The notes: a model not told the origin generated them from the letters alone. A DNA stretch of 64,000 nt from Hymenobacter jejuensis (GCF_006337165.1 NZ_CP040896.1:1240001-1304000); one strand, 5' to 3'. Positions 1-9,354 are shown, numbered from the stretch's first letter. Made by a program: numbers and translations.

Positions 1-1179
1 CTGCACCACGATCCAGATGTCCGTCGCAAAATTGAGCTGGCTCAGCGCTACAACCGCCCTGTCGATGGCCACGCGCCCGGCCTGCGCGGCGACGAGGCGC
101 GCCGCTACGCCGCAGCCGGCATCACCACTGACCACGAATGTTTTACCGCCGACGAAGCCCTCGACAAACTGGCTTGCGGCATGCACATCCTTATTCGTGA
201 AGGTTCGGCTGCGCGCAACTTCGACGCGTTAATTGATTTATTGCCAGAGCATTACGAACACATGATGTTCTGCTCCGACGACAAGCACCCCGATACGCTC
301 GTGCTGGGCCACATCAACCAGCTAGTGCAACGCGCGGTGGCCCGCGGCCAGGATGTATTGAAAGTCCTGCGCGTGGCTTGCCTGAACCCCGTGCTGCATT
401 ACCGTCTGCCGGTGGGCCTGCTCCGCGAAGGCGACCCTGCCGACTTTATCGTGGTCGAGGACCTGAAGGAATTTCGGGTGCGCCAAACCTATCTCAACGG
501 GGAGCTAGTGGCTGAAAACGGCACCACCTTAATTTCGGCAGTGCCCAGCAAAGTGGTCAATAATTTCGAGGCCGAACCCCTCACTGCCGCCGACTTCCAG
601 GTGAAGGCACCGGCCGAAGTAGCCACCACGCGCGTGATACAATGCTTTGATGGTCAATTAATTACTAAAAGGCAAGACCTCCTTGCCTCCATCATCGGAG
701 GCCTGGTTGTGCCCAATGTTGCGCAGGATGTGCTCAAGCTCACCGTCGTCAATCGCTACGCGACAGCACCGCCGGCAGTGGCTTTTATCACTGGGTTTGG
801 GCTGAAATCCGGGGCGCTGGCTTCAAGCGTGGGCCACGATTCGCACAACATCACGGCCGTCGGCTGCGACGACGACAGCATTGTCCGCGCCGTAAACTTA
901 GTCATTGAAGCCAAAGGTGGTCTAGCGGCCGTCGGCGCCGATGGCGAAGAGTTGCTGCTCCCCCTTCCCGTAGCCGGCCTGATGTCGAACCACGATGGCT
1001 ATCAAGTAGCCAAGCTCTACGCCGCCGTCGATGCGCTGGCCAAAAAGCTGGGCAGCCCGTTGGAAGCGCCCTTTATGACGTTGTCCTTCATGGCGTTACT
1101 GGTAATTCCGAGTCTGAAACTCAGCGACAAAGGCCTCTTCGACGGCGAAGCGTTTCAGTTTGTAGATGCTGTTGTATAG
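1..1179 (+). CDS. ade: Adenine deaminase, C-terminal part (5' end outside window)
   Basis: Open from the first base in frame 1, so the gene starts upstream of the window; about 392 residues are present. Adenine deaminases (amidohydrolase superfamily, COG1001) convert adenine to hypoxanthine plus ammonia in purine salvage. Visible family signatures are DGHAPGLRG, TDHE, REGSAARN and FCSDDKHPDTL with GHINQLV, which belong to the metal-dependent barrel, followed by the family-specific C-terminal domain (VVNRY, GLKSGALASSVGHDSHN). The NPVLHYRLPVGLLREGDPADF segment is the usual amidohydrolase barrel exit. No truncation or shift is seen inside the visible part. A bidirectional terminator follows about 80 bp after the stop. 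Family assignment is firm; only the start is unknown. Confidence 0.93.
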   Translation: MHHDPDVRRKIELAQRYNRPVDGHAPGLRGDEARRYAAAGITTDHECFTADEALDKLACGMHILIREGSAARNFDALIDLLPEHYEHMMFCSDDKHPDTLVLGHINQLVQRAVARGQDVLKVLRVACLNPVLHYRLPVGLLREGDPADFIVVEDLKEFRVRQTYLNGELVAENGTTLISAVPSKVVNNFEAEPLTAADFQVKAPAEVATTRVIQCFDGQLITKRQDLLASIIGGLVVPNVAQDVLKLTVVNRYATAPPAVAFITGFGLKSGALASSVGHDSHNITAVGCDDDSIVRAVNLVIEAKGGLAAVGADGEELLLPLPVAGLMSNHDGYQVAKLYAAVDALAKKLGSPLEAPFMTLSFMALLVIPSLKLSDKGLFDGEAFQFVDAVV

Positions 1180-1260
1180 ACAACTAGCACCATTTGCAAA
1201 GGGTTGATAATCAAGAACTTTCAAATGATACTAGAATCTTTAAAAGCCGGATTATACAAA

Positions 1261-1300
1261 TACAAAAGGCCGCTACTCTTCAGAGTGGCGGCCTTTTGTA
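1261..1300. terminator. Bidirectional intrinsic terminator
   Basis: Inverted repeat with arms TACAAAAGGCCGC and GCGGCCTTTTGTA around a smaller ACTCT/AGAGT stem. It has an A-run on the left and a T-run on the right, so it can serve both the convergent adenine deaminase gene and the response regulator gene. Confidence 0.85.
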
Positions 1301-1316
1301 TTGACGGTTTACCGTA

Positions 1317-1742
1317 TTAGTTTTCGTTGAAGCGCTTCTTCAGCAGCTTTTGCATCTTCTCTTCCGTGAGCGGCTTGGCCAGGTACTCCACGCCTTCGTG
1401 CTGGGCTACGCGAATGGTATCCGCAGAGTGCATGGACGTTGTGAGCACAGCCAAAACCGTTTTCTGCTTTACATCCTGCGGGAGAGCGCTGTAGAGCTTC
1501 AGAAATTCGAAGCCATCCATGCCCGGCATCTTCAGATCGACGAATACCAGTTCCGGGACGTCCGTCGCTACGGTATGGGATTGGTCGCGGCCGGCACCCC
1601 ACAAAAAATCGAATGCCTGCTCAGCCTGAGAAAAGGTCAGCACTTGATCAGCGACGCCCAAACGGCTCAGAAGACGATTGTTCAGGAAGCTGGTGGTTTC
1701 GTTATCATCCACCAACACCACGTTGCGGAGCTTTCTGGTCAT
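1317..1742 (-). CDS. Single-domain response regulator (CheY-like receiver)
   Basis: A 141-residue protein made only of a receiver domain, with no DNA-binding output. Acidic pocket residues are D12 and D13 (VLVDDNE), the phospho-acceptor is D69 in FVDLKMPGMDGFE, the switch threonine is T101 or T102 (VLTTS), and the conserved lysine is K123 in AKPL. Such proteins normally relay phosphate between histidine kinases or act through protein contacts. I chose the ATG at 1742 because a longer reading adds unrelated sequence that runs into the neighbouring synthase gene. That gene ends 44 bp upstream on the same strand, so co-transcription is possible. No histidine kinase is nearby, so its partner is unknown. 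Confidence 0.88.
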   Translation of the reverse strand: MTRKLRNVVLVDDNETTSFLNNRLLSRLGVADQVLTFSQAEQAFDFLWGAGRDQSHTVATDVPELVFVDLKMPGMDGFEFLKLYSALPQDVKQKTVLAVLTTSMHSADTIRVAQHEGVEYLAKPLTEEKMQKLLKKRFNEN

Positions 1743-1786
1743 TGTTATAAAGCTGTAAGTGAGGACGTCATGCCGGTTGACAGAGG

Positions 1787-2764
1787 CTATAACCAGCCCT
1801 GCTCGCGCATCCAGTCGTCGTTGTAGATTTTGCCGAGGTAGCGAGTGCCGTGGTCGGGCAGCACAACCACCAGTATATCGTCTTCTTTCAGATGCTCTTT
1901 GGCGTATTCCAGCGCCCCGTGCACCGCCGAACCACACGACCAGCCCACAAAAAGGCCTTCTTCCTTGGCCAATCGCCGAGTCATGACGGCGGCGTCCTGG
2001 TCGCTAACTTTTAGGAACATGTCGATCAGGTCAAAGTTAACATTCTGAGGCAGAATATCTTCCCCGATTCCTTCGGTTTTATAGGGGTAAATCTCCGTTT
2101 CGTCGAAAATTCCCGTCTCTTTATACTTCTTGAAGACCGAACCATAGGTGTCGAGGCCCAGCGCAAACACGTTCGGGTTTTGCTCCTTTAGGTATTGGCT
2201 GATGCCGCAAATGGTGCCGCCCGTACCCACGCCGCAGGCAAGGTGCGTCACTTTGCCGTCGGTTTGCGTCCAGATTTCGGGGCCAGTGCTTTCGTAGTTG
2301 GCCGCCGTGTTGGAGAGGTTGTCGTACTGGTTGGGGTAGAACGAGTTCGGGATCTCAGCGTTTAGCTTGCGGGCCACCGAATAATAGGAGCGCGGATCGG
2401 TAGGCGCCACGTCGGTGGGGCACACAATCACCTGAGCACCAACGGCTTTCAGAATATCCTGCTTTTCCTTACCCTGCTTGTCGCTCATCGTGAAGATGCA
2501 CTTGTAGCCTTTGGCAATGGCGGCCAGCGCCAGGCCCATCCCGGTGTTGCCGCTGGTGCCTTCGATGATGGTGCCACCAGGCTTGATGAGACCTGCTTTT
2601 TCGGCGTCCTCGATCATCTTGAAGGCCATGCGGTCCTTCACTGAGTTGCCAGGATTAAAGTATTCGACCTTGGCCAGCACAGTGCCCCGAATGCCTTCGG
2701 TTACCTTGTTGAGCTTAACGAGCGGCGTGTTGCCAATGGCTTCGACTATGTGATTCAGATACAT
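1787..2764 (-). CDS. PLP-dependent cysteine synthase / cystathionine beta-synthase family protein
   Basis: A 325-residue fold-type II PLP enzyme of sulfur amino acid metabolism. It carries [12 protein letters not shown] at the N-terminus, the PLP Schiff-base lysine K43 in NPGNSVKDR, the substrate loop EGTSGNTG at 68-75, a glycine-rich phosphate-binding GVGTGGTI and a late WSCGSAV. The C-terminal [11 protein letters not shown] resembles the catalytic core of cystathionine beta-synthase more than CysK, but no CBS regulatory pair follows. Whether it uses O-acetylserine or homocysteine cannot be decided from sequence. I start at 2764 ([11 protein letters not shown]), because an upstream reading adds 12 residues that overlap the promoter region. 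A TACCTTTG element lies on the minus strand at 2798-2805. Confidence 0.9.
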   Translation of the reverse strand: MYLNHIVEAIGNTPLVKLNKVTEGIRGTVLAKVEYFNPGNSVKDRMAFKMIEDAEKAGLIKPGGTIIEGTSGNTGMGLALAAIAKGYKCIFTMSDKQGKEKQDILKAVGAQVIVCPTDVAPTDPRSYYSVARKLNAEIPNSFYPNQYDNLSNTAANYESTGPEIWTQTDGKVTHLACGVGTGGTICGISQYLKEQNPNVFALGLDTYGSVFKKYKETGIFDETEIYPYKTEGIGEDILPQNVNFDLIDMFLKVSDQDAAVMTRRLAKEEGLFVGWSCGSAVHGALEYAKEHLKEDDILVVVLPDHGTRYLGKIYNDDWMREQGWL

Positions 2765-2797
2765 AGAGTTGGGTGGGCGGTTTGTAAGAGAGGACCG

Positions 2798-2805
2798 CAA
2801 AGGTA
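2798..2805 (-). promoter_or_regulatory. Bacteroidota-type -7 promoter element for the synthase gene
   Basis: TACCTTTG on the minus strand matches the TAnnTTTG consensus of the Bacteroidota primary sigma factor and lies 33 bp upstream of the ATG at 2764. I did not find a convincing -33 element at the usual spacing. Confidence 0.5.
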
Positions 2806-2849
2806 CGAATTTACCTTTGGAGCACCCTCGAACCCGGCAAATTCGGGTC

Positions 2850-2879
2850 TTGCCGCGGGCCCAAAAAAGGCTACTTTTG
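2850..2879 (+). promoter_or_regulatory. Promoter of sucD (-33 TTG, -7 TACTTTTG)
   Basis: TACTTTTG at 2872-2879 matches TAnnTTTG, and TTG at 2850-2852 lies 19 bp upstream, the spacing expected for the Bacteroidota primary sigma factor. A second -7-like element, TACCTTTG, is at 2812-2819. The region is shared with the divergent synthase gene. Confidence 0.55.
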
Positions 2880-2948
2880 TGGGTCGGCAGCCCAGCGAGG
2901 CCGTCGCACTTCCCACCTCAAACCGAATTATCCTCTAACCCCTCTCCT

Positions 2949-3842
2949 ATGAGTGTTCTGGTCAACAAGGATTCCAAAGTGATTGTGCAGGGCTTCACCG
3001 GCTCCGAAGGCTCGTTTCACGCCCAGCAAATGATTGAGTACGGCACCAACGTAGTAGGTGGCGTGACGCCCGGCAAAGGCGGCACCCGGCACCTCGATCG
3101 CCCCGTGTTTAACACTGTGGCTGAGGCGGTAGAGCAAGCCGGCGCCAACACGAGCATCATCTTCGTGCCCCCGGCTTTCGCGGCCGACGCCATCATGGAA
3201 GCGGCCGACGCCGGCATCAAAGTCATTGTCACCATCACGGAAGGTATCCCGACCAAGGATATGATTGCGGTGAAGGAATACCTGAAAGGCCGCGACGGCT
3301 TGCGCATGATCGGGCCCAACTGCCCCGGCGTAATGACCGCTGGCGAATGCAAAGTAGGCATCATGCCCGGCTTCATCTTCCAGAAAGGCCGCGTTGGAAT
3401 CGTTTCTAAATCAGGCACTTTGACGTATGAGGCAGTTGACCAGCTCACCAAAGCTGGCTTGGGCCAGACTACGGCCATCGGCATCGGCGGCGACCCAATC
3501 ATTGGCACGACCACCAAAGAAGCTGTGGAACTGCTCATGAACGACCCCGAAACCGAGGGCATCGTGATGATCGGTGAGATCGGCGGCGGCATGGAAGCCG
3601 AAGCAGCTCGCTGGATTAAAGAAACCGGCAACAAGAAGCCGGTTGTGGGCTTCATCGCGGGCCAAACGGCACCTCCCGGCCGCCGCATGGGTCACGCTGG
3701 TGCTATTGTCGGCGGCGCCGATGATACCGCTGCGGCCAAAATGGCCATCATGCGCGAGTGCGGCATCCACGTAGTGGATTCGCCGGCCGAAATCGGCGAC
3801 ACGATGCTGCGCGTGCTGCAAGGCGACAAAGTAGAAGCGTAA
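2949..3842 (+). CDS. sucD: Succinate--CoA ligase (ADP/GDP-forming) subunit alpha
   Basis: 297 residues, close to the usual 290. The alpha subunit binds CoA and carries the phosphohistidine in the TCA-cycle step succinyl-CoA to succinate with nucleotide triphosphate formation. The CoA-binding Rossmann region shows [18 protein letters not shown] (residues 11-28) and GVTPGKGG; the ligase half has [10 protein letters not shown], and the active-site histidine is H249 in [13 protein letters not shown]. The start is the ATG at 2949, since upstream in-frame sequence is low-quality and overlaps the promoter. The beta subunit gene sucC is not adjacent, as is common in Bacteroidota. A strong terminator follows 20 bp after the stop. 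Confidence 0.96.
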   Translation: MSVLVNKDSKVIVQGFTGSEGSFHAQQMIEYGTNVVGGVTPGKGGTRHLDRPVFNTVAEAVEQAGANTSIIFVPPAFAADAIMEAADAGIKVIVTITEGIPTKDMIAVKEYLKGRDGLRMIGPNCPGVMTAGECKVGIMPGFIFQKGRVGIVSKSGTLTYEAVDQLTKAGLGQTTAIGIGGDPIIGTTTKEAVELLMNDPETEGIVMIGEIGGGMEAEAARWIKETGNKKPVVGFIAGQTAPPGRRMGHAGAIVGGADDTAAAKMAIMRECGIHVVDSPAEIGDTMLRVLQGDKVEA

Positions 3843-3861
3843 GCTTTTTGCTTTTCTAAAT

Positions 3862-3897
3862 ACAAAAAAGCCCCGGCTCACGTCGGGGCTTTTTTGT
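3862..3897. terminator. Bidirectional intrinsic terminator after sucD
   Basis: Arms ACAAAAAAGCCCCG and CGGGGCTTTTTTGT flank an 8-nt loop, with T-runs usable on both strands. Confidence 0.88.
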
Positions 3898-4045
3898 TGT
3901 TAAATGAGTGCAGTGATAAGACAGCTAGCACAGTTGGGGCGCCTTGCAGACGCCCGCCGTTGTTAACAATGTTGGCAAACGAGGCTCGTTCCGTTCAACG
4001 AAGGGTGCGTGCAATGCGGCCTTACAGCGCCAAAATTGCTACGCT

Positions 4046-4780
4046 TTACCGCTTCCCTTCCTGCCCGCCTAAGTTCACCACGATTCCTAATTGGAACACT
4101 GAGTTCGCGGCTTTTAAATATTTTCGGTGCCGCAGGCCGAAGTTGCTGCCGCTGATCAATTGAAGTTGCACCGGCCCGAGCACTTGCACCCGAGTGTAGG
4201 TAATGGGCTCCAGGAAAATATTGTCCTCCGGCTCATGATATGCGTTATTTAACTTAATATCAGTTAGTTGCATGTAGCTCAGGCGAAGCGCCGTGCCGTA
4301 ACTGACGGGCCAGTCGCGGTCGAAAAAGTGCCAGGTCGTGCTTTCTTTCGAGCTGTAGTTGGCTTGCAGGAAGTACTTGGTTAGGTTGCCCTGCACACTC
4401 AGATTTACATCACCGGCGCGGCTGTCGCGCTCCACACGCTTGGATTTGCCGAAACCATAGCCGCCGTAAAATTCCAGCACGCGCCGGTCGCGGATGCGCG
4501 TGAAATAGCCGGCGCCGAATTCGCCGAAATCAAAGTCTTCGGCTTTTTTGCGCTTGTTGGAATGCAGGAAAGAGGCGTCGCCTATCACGCCGATGTGTTC
4601 GCCTACGGCATACGCGCCCTGCAACGAGGTATTGCTACTCCAGTCGGTGTGAATGCCGCCGCTAAACTCGCCTTTCTGGGTAAACAGCGGCACTTGCGGC
4701 GGCGGCGGAAAATACAGAGACGAGCAGCTGGCGAGCCAAGGCAGCAGAAACAGCGAAAGGTAGCGGAGGCGAAAAATCAT
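4046..4780 (-). CDS. Putative outer-surface lipoprotein with beta-strand-rich body
   Basis: 244 residues. The N-terminus is a type II signal with lipobox WLASC and lipidated Cys19. The body alternates hydrophobic and polar residues with recurrent aromatic ends (GAGYFTRI, FYGGYGFGKSKR, TALRLSYMQLTD), the look of a small membrane barrel or beta-sandwich. I recognise no named domain. The same layout appears in the broken gene at 6389-7148, so the two are paralogues flanking the oxidoreductase gene. I start at the ATG at 4780 directly before the signal peptide; the frame stays open further upstream but runs into the divergent oxidoreductase gene. Function unknown; export is well supported. Confidence 0.7.
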   Translation of the reverse strand: MIFRLRYLSLFLLPWLASCSSLYFPPPPQVPLFTQKGEFSGGIHTDWSSNTSLQGAYAVGEHIGVIGDASFLHSNKRKKAEDFDFGEFGAGYFTRIRDRRVLEFYGGYGFGKSKRVERDSRAGDVNLSVQGNLTKYFLQANYSSKESTTWHFFDRDWPVSYGTALRLSYMQLTDIKLNNAYHEPEDNIFLEPITYTRVQVLGPVQLQLISGSNFGLRHRKYLKAANSVFQLGIVVNLGGQEGKR

Positions 4781-4894
4781 GCTTGAACGGCGGGCGAAGG
4801 ATGAGGGCAAAACGATAAGATCGAATTTTCGTTGTGTGGCCACCGCACGCAGTCGGCCGTATAGCAAACATATTTCTCTAATGCTCAGCTTCCA

Positions 4895-6289
4895 ATGCCT
4901 ATTTCCTGCGACGTACTTATCATTGGTTCCGGGCAAGCCGGCAACCCCCTGGCCACTGCTTTTGCCGACGCCGGGCGGCGCGTGGTACTCGTGGAAGAAA
5001 ACCTGCTGGGCGGCTCTTGCATCAATTACGGCTGCACGCCTACCAAAACCATGCTGGCTTCGGCCGAACGCGCCCACCACATCCGCACGGCCGCTGACTT
5101 TGGGGTACAAGCCGGAGAAGCACAGGTGAATATGGCGGCCATTGTGGCGCGTAAAGATGCCGTTATTCAGGAAATGCGCGACGGCATCCGGAAAAACTTG
5201 GAGCAGCAGCACAAAGGCATCACGGTGCTGAACGGGCACGCGGCCTTTACCGAGCCCCATGTCGTGCGCGTAGCCTTGGCTGGCGGCAAAGAGCAAACTG
5301 TTACGGCCCCGCTGGTTTTTATCAACACCGGCACCCGCCCCAACATCCCGGAAATCGATGGCCTGTCGAAAGATATCTATTTGACCACCAATGACATACT
5401 AAATATCAAAGAAGTACCTGAGCATCTGATCATTCTGGGAGGTGGCTACATTGGGTTGGAGTTCAGCCAGATGTTTCGGCGCTTCGGCAGCCGCGTGACC
5501 GTGGTAGAATCGGGGGCAGAGCTGCTGGAGCACGAAGACGATGACGTATGCCGCAGCATGCAGGAACTGATAGAAGCGGAAGGCGTGGAATTTGTGCTCA
5601 ACGCTCGGGCGCATCGGGTTTCGTGCAATGACGAAGGCGCAATTACCGTGTCGGTGCATACGCGCGCCGGCGAGCGGCGCCTGCGGGGTACGCACCTGCT
5701 CGTAGCCACCGGCCGGCGCCCTAACACAGATGCGATTGACTTAGAGAAAGTCGGAATCAAGACGGATGAGCAAGGCTACATTCAGGTAAACAGTCGGCTC
5801 GAAACGAGTGTGCGCGGCGTGTACGCCCTGGGCGATGTGCACGGCGGACCGCAGTTTACCCACATCAGCTACGACGATTTCCGCGTCATCCGCGACAATC
5901 TGTTGCTAGGCAAGCGCCGCTCCGCCAAGCAAAGACCGCTGCCCTACGTCGTGTTTACCGAGCCGCAGTTGGGTCGCATTGGCCTATCCGAATCGCAGGC
6001 GCAGGAAAAGAAAATCCCGTATCGGGTAGCGACGATGCCGGTGCAGTACATCGGCCGCGCCCGCCAGACCGCCCAGACCGCCGGCTTTTTCAAAGTGCTG
6101 GTGGACAACAAAGACCAGATCATCGGCGCGGCGATTCTGTGCGAGCAGGGTGGCGAAATCATGTCGATGCTACAGCTCGCCATGGCCGGCAAGCTGCCTT
6201 ATACCACGCTTCAGGACACCGTATTTGCCCACCCAACCTGGGCCGAGGCGCTGAACAACATGTTTGCGAAGCTGGAAAAGCCAAAATAG
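4895..6289 (+). CDS. Mercuric reductase-like pyridine nucleotide-disulfide oxidoreductase
   Basis: 464 residues of the FAD-dependent class I disulfide oxidoreductase family. The FAD Rossmann motif is IIGSGQAG (9-16), the redox-active pair is C42 and C47 in GGSCINYGCTPTK, the NAD(P) motif is ILGGGYIGLEF, the second FAD contact is VYALGDVHGG, and the interface base pair is H446/E451 in HPTWAE. Proteins like this are usually annotated as mercuric reductases, but there is no N-terminal metal-binding domain, no C-terminal vicinal cysteine pair and no mer genes nearby, so mercury reduction is doubtful. Dihydrolipoamide dehydrogenase activity is an alternative. It is divergent from the lipoprotein gene at 4780. 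Confidence 0.85.
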   Translation: MPISCDVLIIGSGQAGNPLATAFADAGRRVVLVEENLLGGSCINYGCTPTKTMLASAERAHHIRTAADFGVQAGEAQVNMAAIVARKDAVIQEMRDGIRKNLEQQHKGITVLNGHAAFTEPHVVRVALAGGKEQTVTAPLVFINTGTRPNIPEIDGLSKDIYLTTNDILNIKEVPEHLIILGGGYIGLEFSQMFRRFGSRVTVVESGAELLEHEDDDVCRSMQELIEAEGVEFVLNARAHRVSCNDEGAITVSVHTRAGERRLRGTHLLVATGRRPNTDAIDLEKVGIKTDEQGYIQVNSRLETSVRGVYALGDVHGGPQFTHISYDDFRVIRDNLLLGKRRSAKQRPLPYVVFTEPQLGRIGLSESQAQEKKIPYRVATMPVQYIGRARQTAQTAGFFKVLVDNKDQIIGAAILCEQGGEIMSMLQLAMAGKLPYTTLQDTVFAHPTWAEALNNMFAKLEKPK

Positions 6290-6388
6290 ATGATAATAGA
6301 CGCTCCTCCTGTTTTGCAACAAAACTATCGCTGATAAAAGCATTAGTATCTGTTGTCAACTAATTGTATTTCAATAATTTACACAACT

Positions 6389-7148
6389 CTATTTATCCTT
6401 GCTATGCTTAGGCAAGCGGTGCGGATAAAAGACCAATCCGACGCTTGTGTACCAGTTACTTTCTTTTATATCCCGAATGTAGCGGGTATCGGCATATCCT
6501 TTGGCGTTTGAATAATTGGGCACCACCGACAAACCCGTAGCCACTTGCAGCTGCAAATACGACGAACCTACCCTGCTTATAAAACTCGGCTCGCTGCGTA
6601 GCATGTGCCGCATACCGAACGATTGCCCGTTGTAGGTAAGCGACTCGAACGTGACGTTGGTCAGGCGATAAGCCAGCCCCAGTAGTACGTGGTCAGTTTC
6701 CCAGCTAAAAGCCAGTTGGCCGAAAGCCTTGTGATAGCGGCTGCGATATTCAGTAAGCGAAGGATCAGGTTGGAAAAGGATGCCGGTTTTCGCGGAATCC
6801 CCGCGCGCTTTTCGCGCGCCCGTAGCCGCCCAAAGCGCTTATCAGAAAGCGCCGGCCAATGGGGTGATACCCGCCCGCTGCAACTTCAAACTGCCGGTTG
6901 CGGAAGTAAGTGGTATCGCGTGAATCAGATTTGGAATAGCTAGTAGCTAGCACCGTGGCATAGCGAAGCGGCGAGTAGGCTACCGAACCTCCTACTTGGC
7001 CATTCAGATGCACCAAGGCAACGACTTCGGCTTGGCCTCGGACAGTTAACTGCGGCACCGTAGGCTGCACGGGCGCATACACAGAGCAGCTTGTCAGCAA
7101 CGCACTCAGAAGCAGGAACTGTAATAAGCTCGGTAAATCTATTTTCAT
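6389..7148 (-). pseudogene. Frameshifted paralogue of the lipoprotein at 4046-4780
   Basis: Two minus-strand frames together make one protein. The 5' part (7148 down to about 6800) encodes a lipoprotein signal (LLTSCSVY) and a body ending in GGYGRAKSARG, then runs into a stop at 6765. The 3' part is continuously open from at least 6829 down to 6389 in another frame and carries the C-terminal half (GLAYRLTNVTF, SYLQLQVATG, YTSVGLVFYP). The spliced product aligns by eye along the whole paralogue. The frame change falls near 6790-6805, in a short C-run and GC-repeat stretch (TCCCCGCGCG), so a sequencing indel is as likely as a real mutation. If real, the barrel half is lost. Confidence 0.7.
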
Positions 7149-7194
7149 AAATAATTATCAATCAAATACTTACCAATAAAGCACTTACACAAAA

Positions 7195-7225
7195 AAGCGG
7201 CCGTAGCTAAGAGCTACGGCCGCTT
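7195..7225 (-). terminator. Intrinsic terminator of rny
   Basis: Hairpin with arms AAGCGGCCGTAGCT and AGCTACGGCCGCTT and a 3-nt loop, followed on the minus strand by a T-run. It lies 25 bp after the rny stop. Confidence 0.85.
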
Positions 7226-7249
7226 CAAAACGTGGCATGGGGTTGTCAG

Positions 7250-8914
7250 TTACTTGGCGTAAGCCACTGCGCGCATTTCCCGGATCACGGTAATCTTGAT
7301 CTGGCCAGGATACTGCATTTCCTTCTCGATTTTCTGCGAGATCTCGTAGCTCAATTCCTGGGCGCGCTCGTCGGTTACGTTTTCGGCGTTCACCATTACG
7401 CGTAGCTCACGGCCAGCCTGAATGGCGTAGCATTGCAGCACCCCGTCAAACGACACGGCTGTTTCTTCGAGCTGCTTGAGGCGTTTGATGTAGCTTTCCA
7501 TCATCTCACGGCGGGCGCCGGGACGCGAGCCGGAAATGGCGTCGCAGGCCTGAACCAGCGGCGAAATCATGGCCGTCATCTCGATTTCGTCGTGGTGAGC
7601 GCCAATGGCATTCACTACGTCGGGATGCTCTTTGTATTTCTTGGCCATCTCCATGCCCAAAATGGCGTGGGGAAGCTCAGGCTCTTCGGTGCTTACTTTG
7701 CCGATATCATGTAGCAAGCCAGCACGTTTGGCATGCTTCACGTTCAGGCCCAGCTCAGCGGCCATCGTGGCGCAGAGGTTGGCGACTTCGCGCGAGTGTT
7801 GCAGCAAGTTTTGGCCATACGACGAGCGGAAACGCATCCGGCCCACCATCTTGATCAGCTCCGGATGCAGGCCGTGAATGCCCAGATCGATGATGGTGCG
7901 CTCGCCGATTTCGACAATTTCCTCGTCGATATTCTTGCGCGTTTTGGCCACGATTTCTTCAATGCGAGCCGGGTGAATGCGTCCGTCTTTCACCAGCAAG
8001 TGCAACGACAGGCGCGCTACCTCACGGCGCACGGGGTCGAAGCCGGAGATGATGATGGCCTCAGGCGTGTCGTCGACAATAATCTCGACGCCGGTTGCGG
8101 CTTCCAGCGCCCGAATGTTACGGCCTTCCCGACCGATGATTTTGCCCTTCACATCGTCGGATTCGATGTTGAAGATCGACACGCAGTTTTCGATGGCGTG
8201 TTCGGCGGCGGTGCGCTGAATGGTTTCCAGCACTACCTTTTTGGCGTCTTTCGTAGCCGACAGCTTGGCCTGTGCTACTACATCCTTGATGTAACTGCTG
8301 GCCTGAATCTGGGCTTCGTTTTTCAACGATTCTACCAATTGCTCGCGGGCTTCGGCAGCCGTCAGGCCCGAGATGACTTCGAGCTGTTGCTGAATCGCGT
8401 GGCGTTTCTCGTCCAAGTCAGCTTCTTTTTGCTGAAGCTTAGCGATTTGAGTTTCGTGCGTCAGACGGCGTTTTTCTTCCTGGGCTTCGAATTTTTCGCG
8501 TTGCTGCTGCGACTCATTTTGCAGCTTTTCGCGGGTCGTTTCCAGTTCCTGCTCTTTGCGTTGCAGCTGCTCGAGTTGGCGTTGGGTAGTCTGGGTCAGT
8601 TGCTTGATGCTCTGCTCCTGCTCTACCACGGCAGCACGGCGCTCGGTGAGTTCCTGATCGAGGGCCTGCTTTTGGCGGCGGCTTTCCTGCTCAAATTCGT
8701 TTTTGAGACCGCGGAACTTGTCTTTCGACTGCTGAATCCGCTCGTCGCGGATGCGGTTGGCCTTTTCTTCGGCTTCCTGCAGCACTTGCTGCGCGCGGGA
8801 GCGAGCTTCGGCTTCGTGATCCTGCCTAGCCTTTCCGGCCAGCAGGCGCCCCACCACAATGCCGACCACAAGGGCAAGCACAGCGGCCAGGACGATATAA
8901 ATAGTGTCAGACAT
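7250..8914 (-). CDS. rny: Ribonuclease Y
   Basis: 554 residues. RNase Y is a membrane-anchored endoribonuclease that starts mRNA decay. Order of parts: one N-terminal membrane helix (residues 4-25), a long Gln/Glu-rich coiled coil (about 28-200), a KH RNA-binding domain with GREG at 261-264, and an HD metal-dependent nuclease domain with H373 (LLQHSREV) and the H402-D403 pair in GLLHDIGK. Slightly longer than the usual ~520 because of the coiled coil. It is the last gene of the pheT/zapA block; the 121-bp gap before it contains a hairpin with an anti-Shine-Dalgarno-like loop immediately upstream of the start codon. Confidence 0.96.
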   Translation of the reverse strand: MSDTIYIVLAAVLALVVGIVVGRLLAGKARQDHEAEARSRAQQVLQEAEEKANRIRDERIQQSKDKFRGLKNEFEQESRRQKQALDQELTERRAAVVEQEQSIKQLTQTTQRQLEQLQRKEQELETTREKLQNESQQQREKFEAQEEKRRLTHETQIAKLQQKEADLDEKRHAIQQQLEVISGLTAAEAREQLVESLKNEAQIQASSYIKDVVAQAKLSATKDAKKVVLETIQRTAAEHAIENCVSIFNIESDDVKGKIIGREGRNIRALEAATGVEIIVDDTPEAIIISGFDPVRREVARLSLHLLVKDGRIHPARIEEIVAKTRKNIDEEIVEIGERTIIDLGIHGLHPELIKMVGRMRFRSSYGQNLLQHSREVANLCATMAAELGLNVKHAKRAGLLHDIGKVSTEEPELPHAILGMEMAKKYKEHPDVVNAIGAHHDEIEMTAMISPLVQACDAISGSRPGARREMMESYIKRLKQLEETAVSFDGVLQCYAIQAGRELRVMVNAENVTDERAQELSYEISQKIEKEMQYPGQIKITVIREMRAVAYAK

Positions 8915-8919
8915 TAGCT

Positions 8920-8953
8920 ATGGTTTTTAAGGGAGGTGGGATTTAAAAACCAT
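8920..8953 (-). promoter_or_regulatory. Leader hairpin just upstream of the rny start codon
   Basis: An exact 11-bp inverted repeat (ATGGTTTTTAA and TTAAAAACCAT) encloses a 12-nt loop. In the transcript the loop reads ATCCCACCTCCC, which contains the anti-Shine-Dalgarno core CACCTCC; the stem ends five bases before the ATG at 8914. No normal ribosome binding site is visible. A translational control element or the 3' part of a small RNA is plausible; neither is proven. Confidence 0.45.
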
Positions 8954-9030
8954 AACAACGGAAGGCTGCCGAACGGCGTCCGAATGGCGGAGCCGATTGC
9001 TCCCCCAGGGCCGGGCGTGAAACCGCACCA

Positions 9031-9047
9031 GTGCTCTACCCGAGCAC
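9031..9047 (-). promoter_or_regulatory. Small hairpin over the zapA stop codon
   Basis: GTGCTC and GAGCAC flank a 5-nt loop that contains the end of the zapA stop region. There is no T-run after it, so it is not a classic terminator; it could be the 5' edge of a structured RNA in the zapA-rny gap or a transcript-stability element. Confidence 0.3.
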
Positions 9048-9326
9048 TAGCGACGAGAGCAGCTGGTCTAAGCGCGTAAGGCGCTCAGTCAGAGCTGCAT
9101 CGGTGCCATCCTTTTCCTTGCTGACCTTCAGGCGGTCAGCCATTGTGGATAAGGCAATCATGGCCAGCAAATCTTGCTTGTCTTGAATGCCGTACTGTTC
9201 GCGAAATTCCTTGACCCGTTCGTTGAGCAAGCGGCCTGCCATGCGCAGGCGCTCTTCGTCCGTGGGAGATACCCGCATTGGGTAATCCCGGTCGGCGACT
9301 CGGATTTTAATAGATAATTCGCTCAT
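9036..9326 (-). CDS. zapA: Cell division protein ZapA
   Basis: 96 residues, the normal ZapA length. ZapA binds FtsZ filaments and bundles them at the division site. The N-terminal part (SIKIRVADRDYPMRVSPTDEE) is the FtsZ-binding globular domain, and the remainder is the dimerisation coiled coil with the conserved DLLAMIALSTMADRL segment. It follows the coiled-coil gene by 28 bp on the same strand, and in many Bacteroidota the pair lies between pheT and rny as here. In many bacteria 6S RNA sits next to zapA, which makes the flanking gaps worth attention. Confidence 0.92.
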   Translation of the reverse strand: MSELSIKIRVADRDYPMRVSPTDEERLRMAGRLLNERVKEFREQYGIQDKQDLLAMIALSTMADRLKVSKEKDGTDAALTERLTRLDQLLSSLVLG

Positions 9327-9354
9327 CAGTAGTGGATTGGAGGTTTGATGGTTG

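Noticed and set aside
4895..6289. A mercury resistance locus
   Set aside because: The oxidoreductase is mercuric-reductase-like, but no merR, merT, merP or C-terminal cysteine pair is present.
7733..8917. A 394-codon plus-strand open frame with a hydrophobic translation
   Set aside because: It is exactly antisense to rny, whose motifs are unambiguous; Gln/Glu-rich codons read backwards give Leu/Phe-rich sequence.
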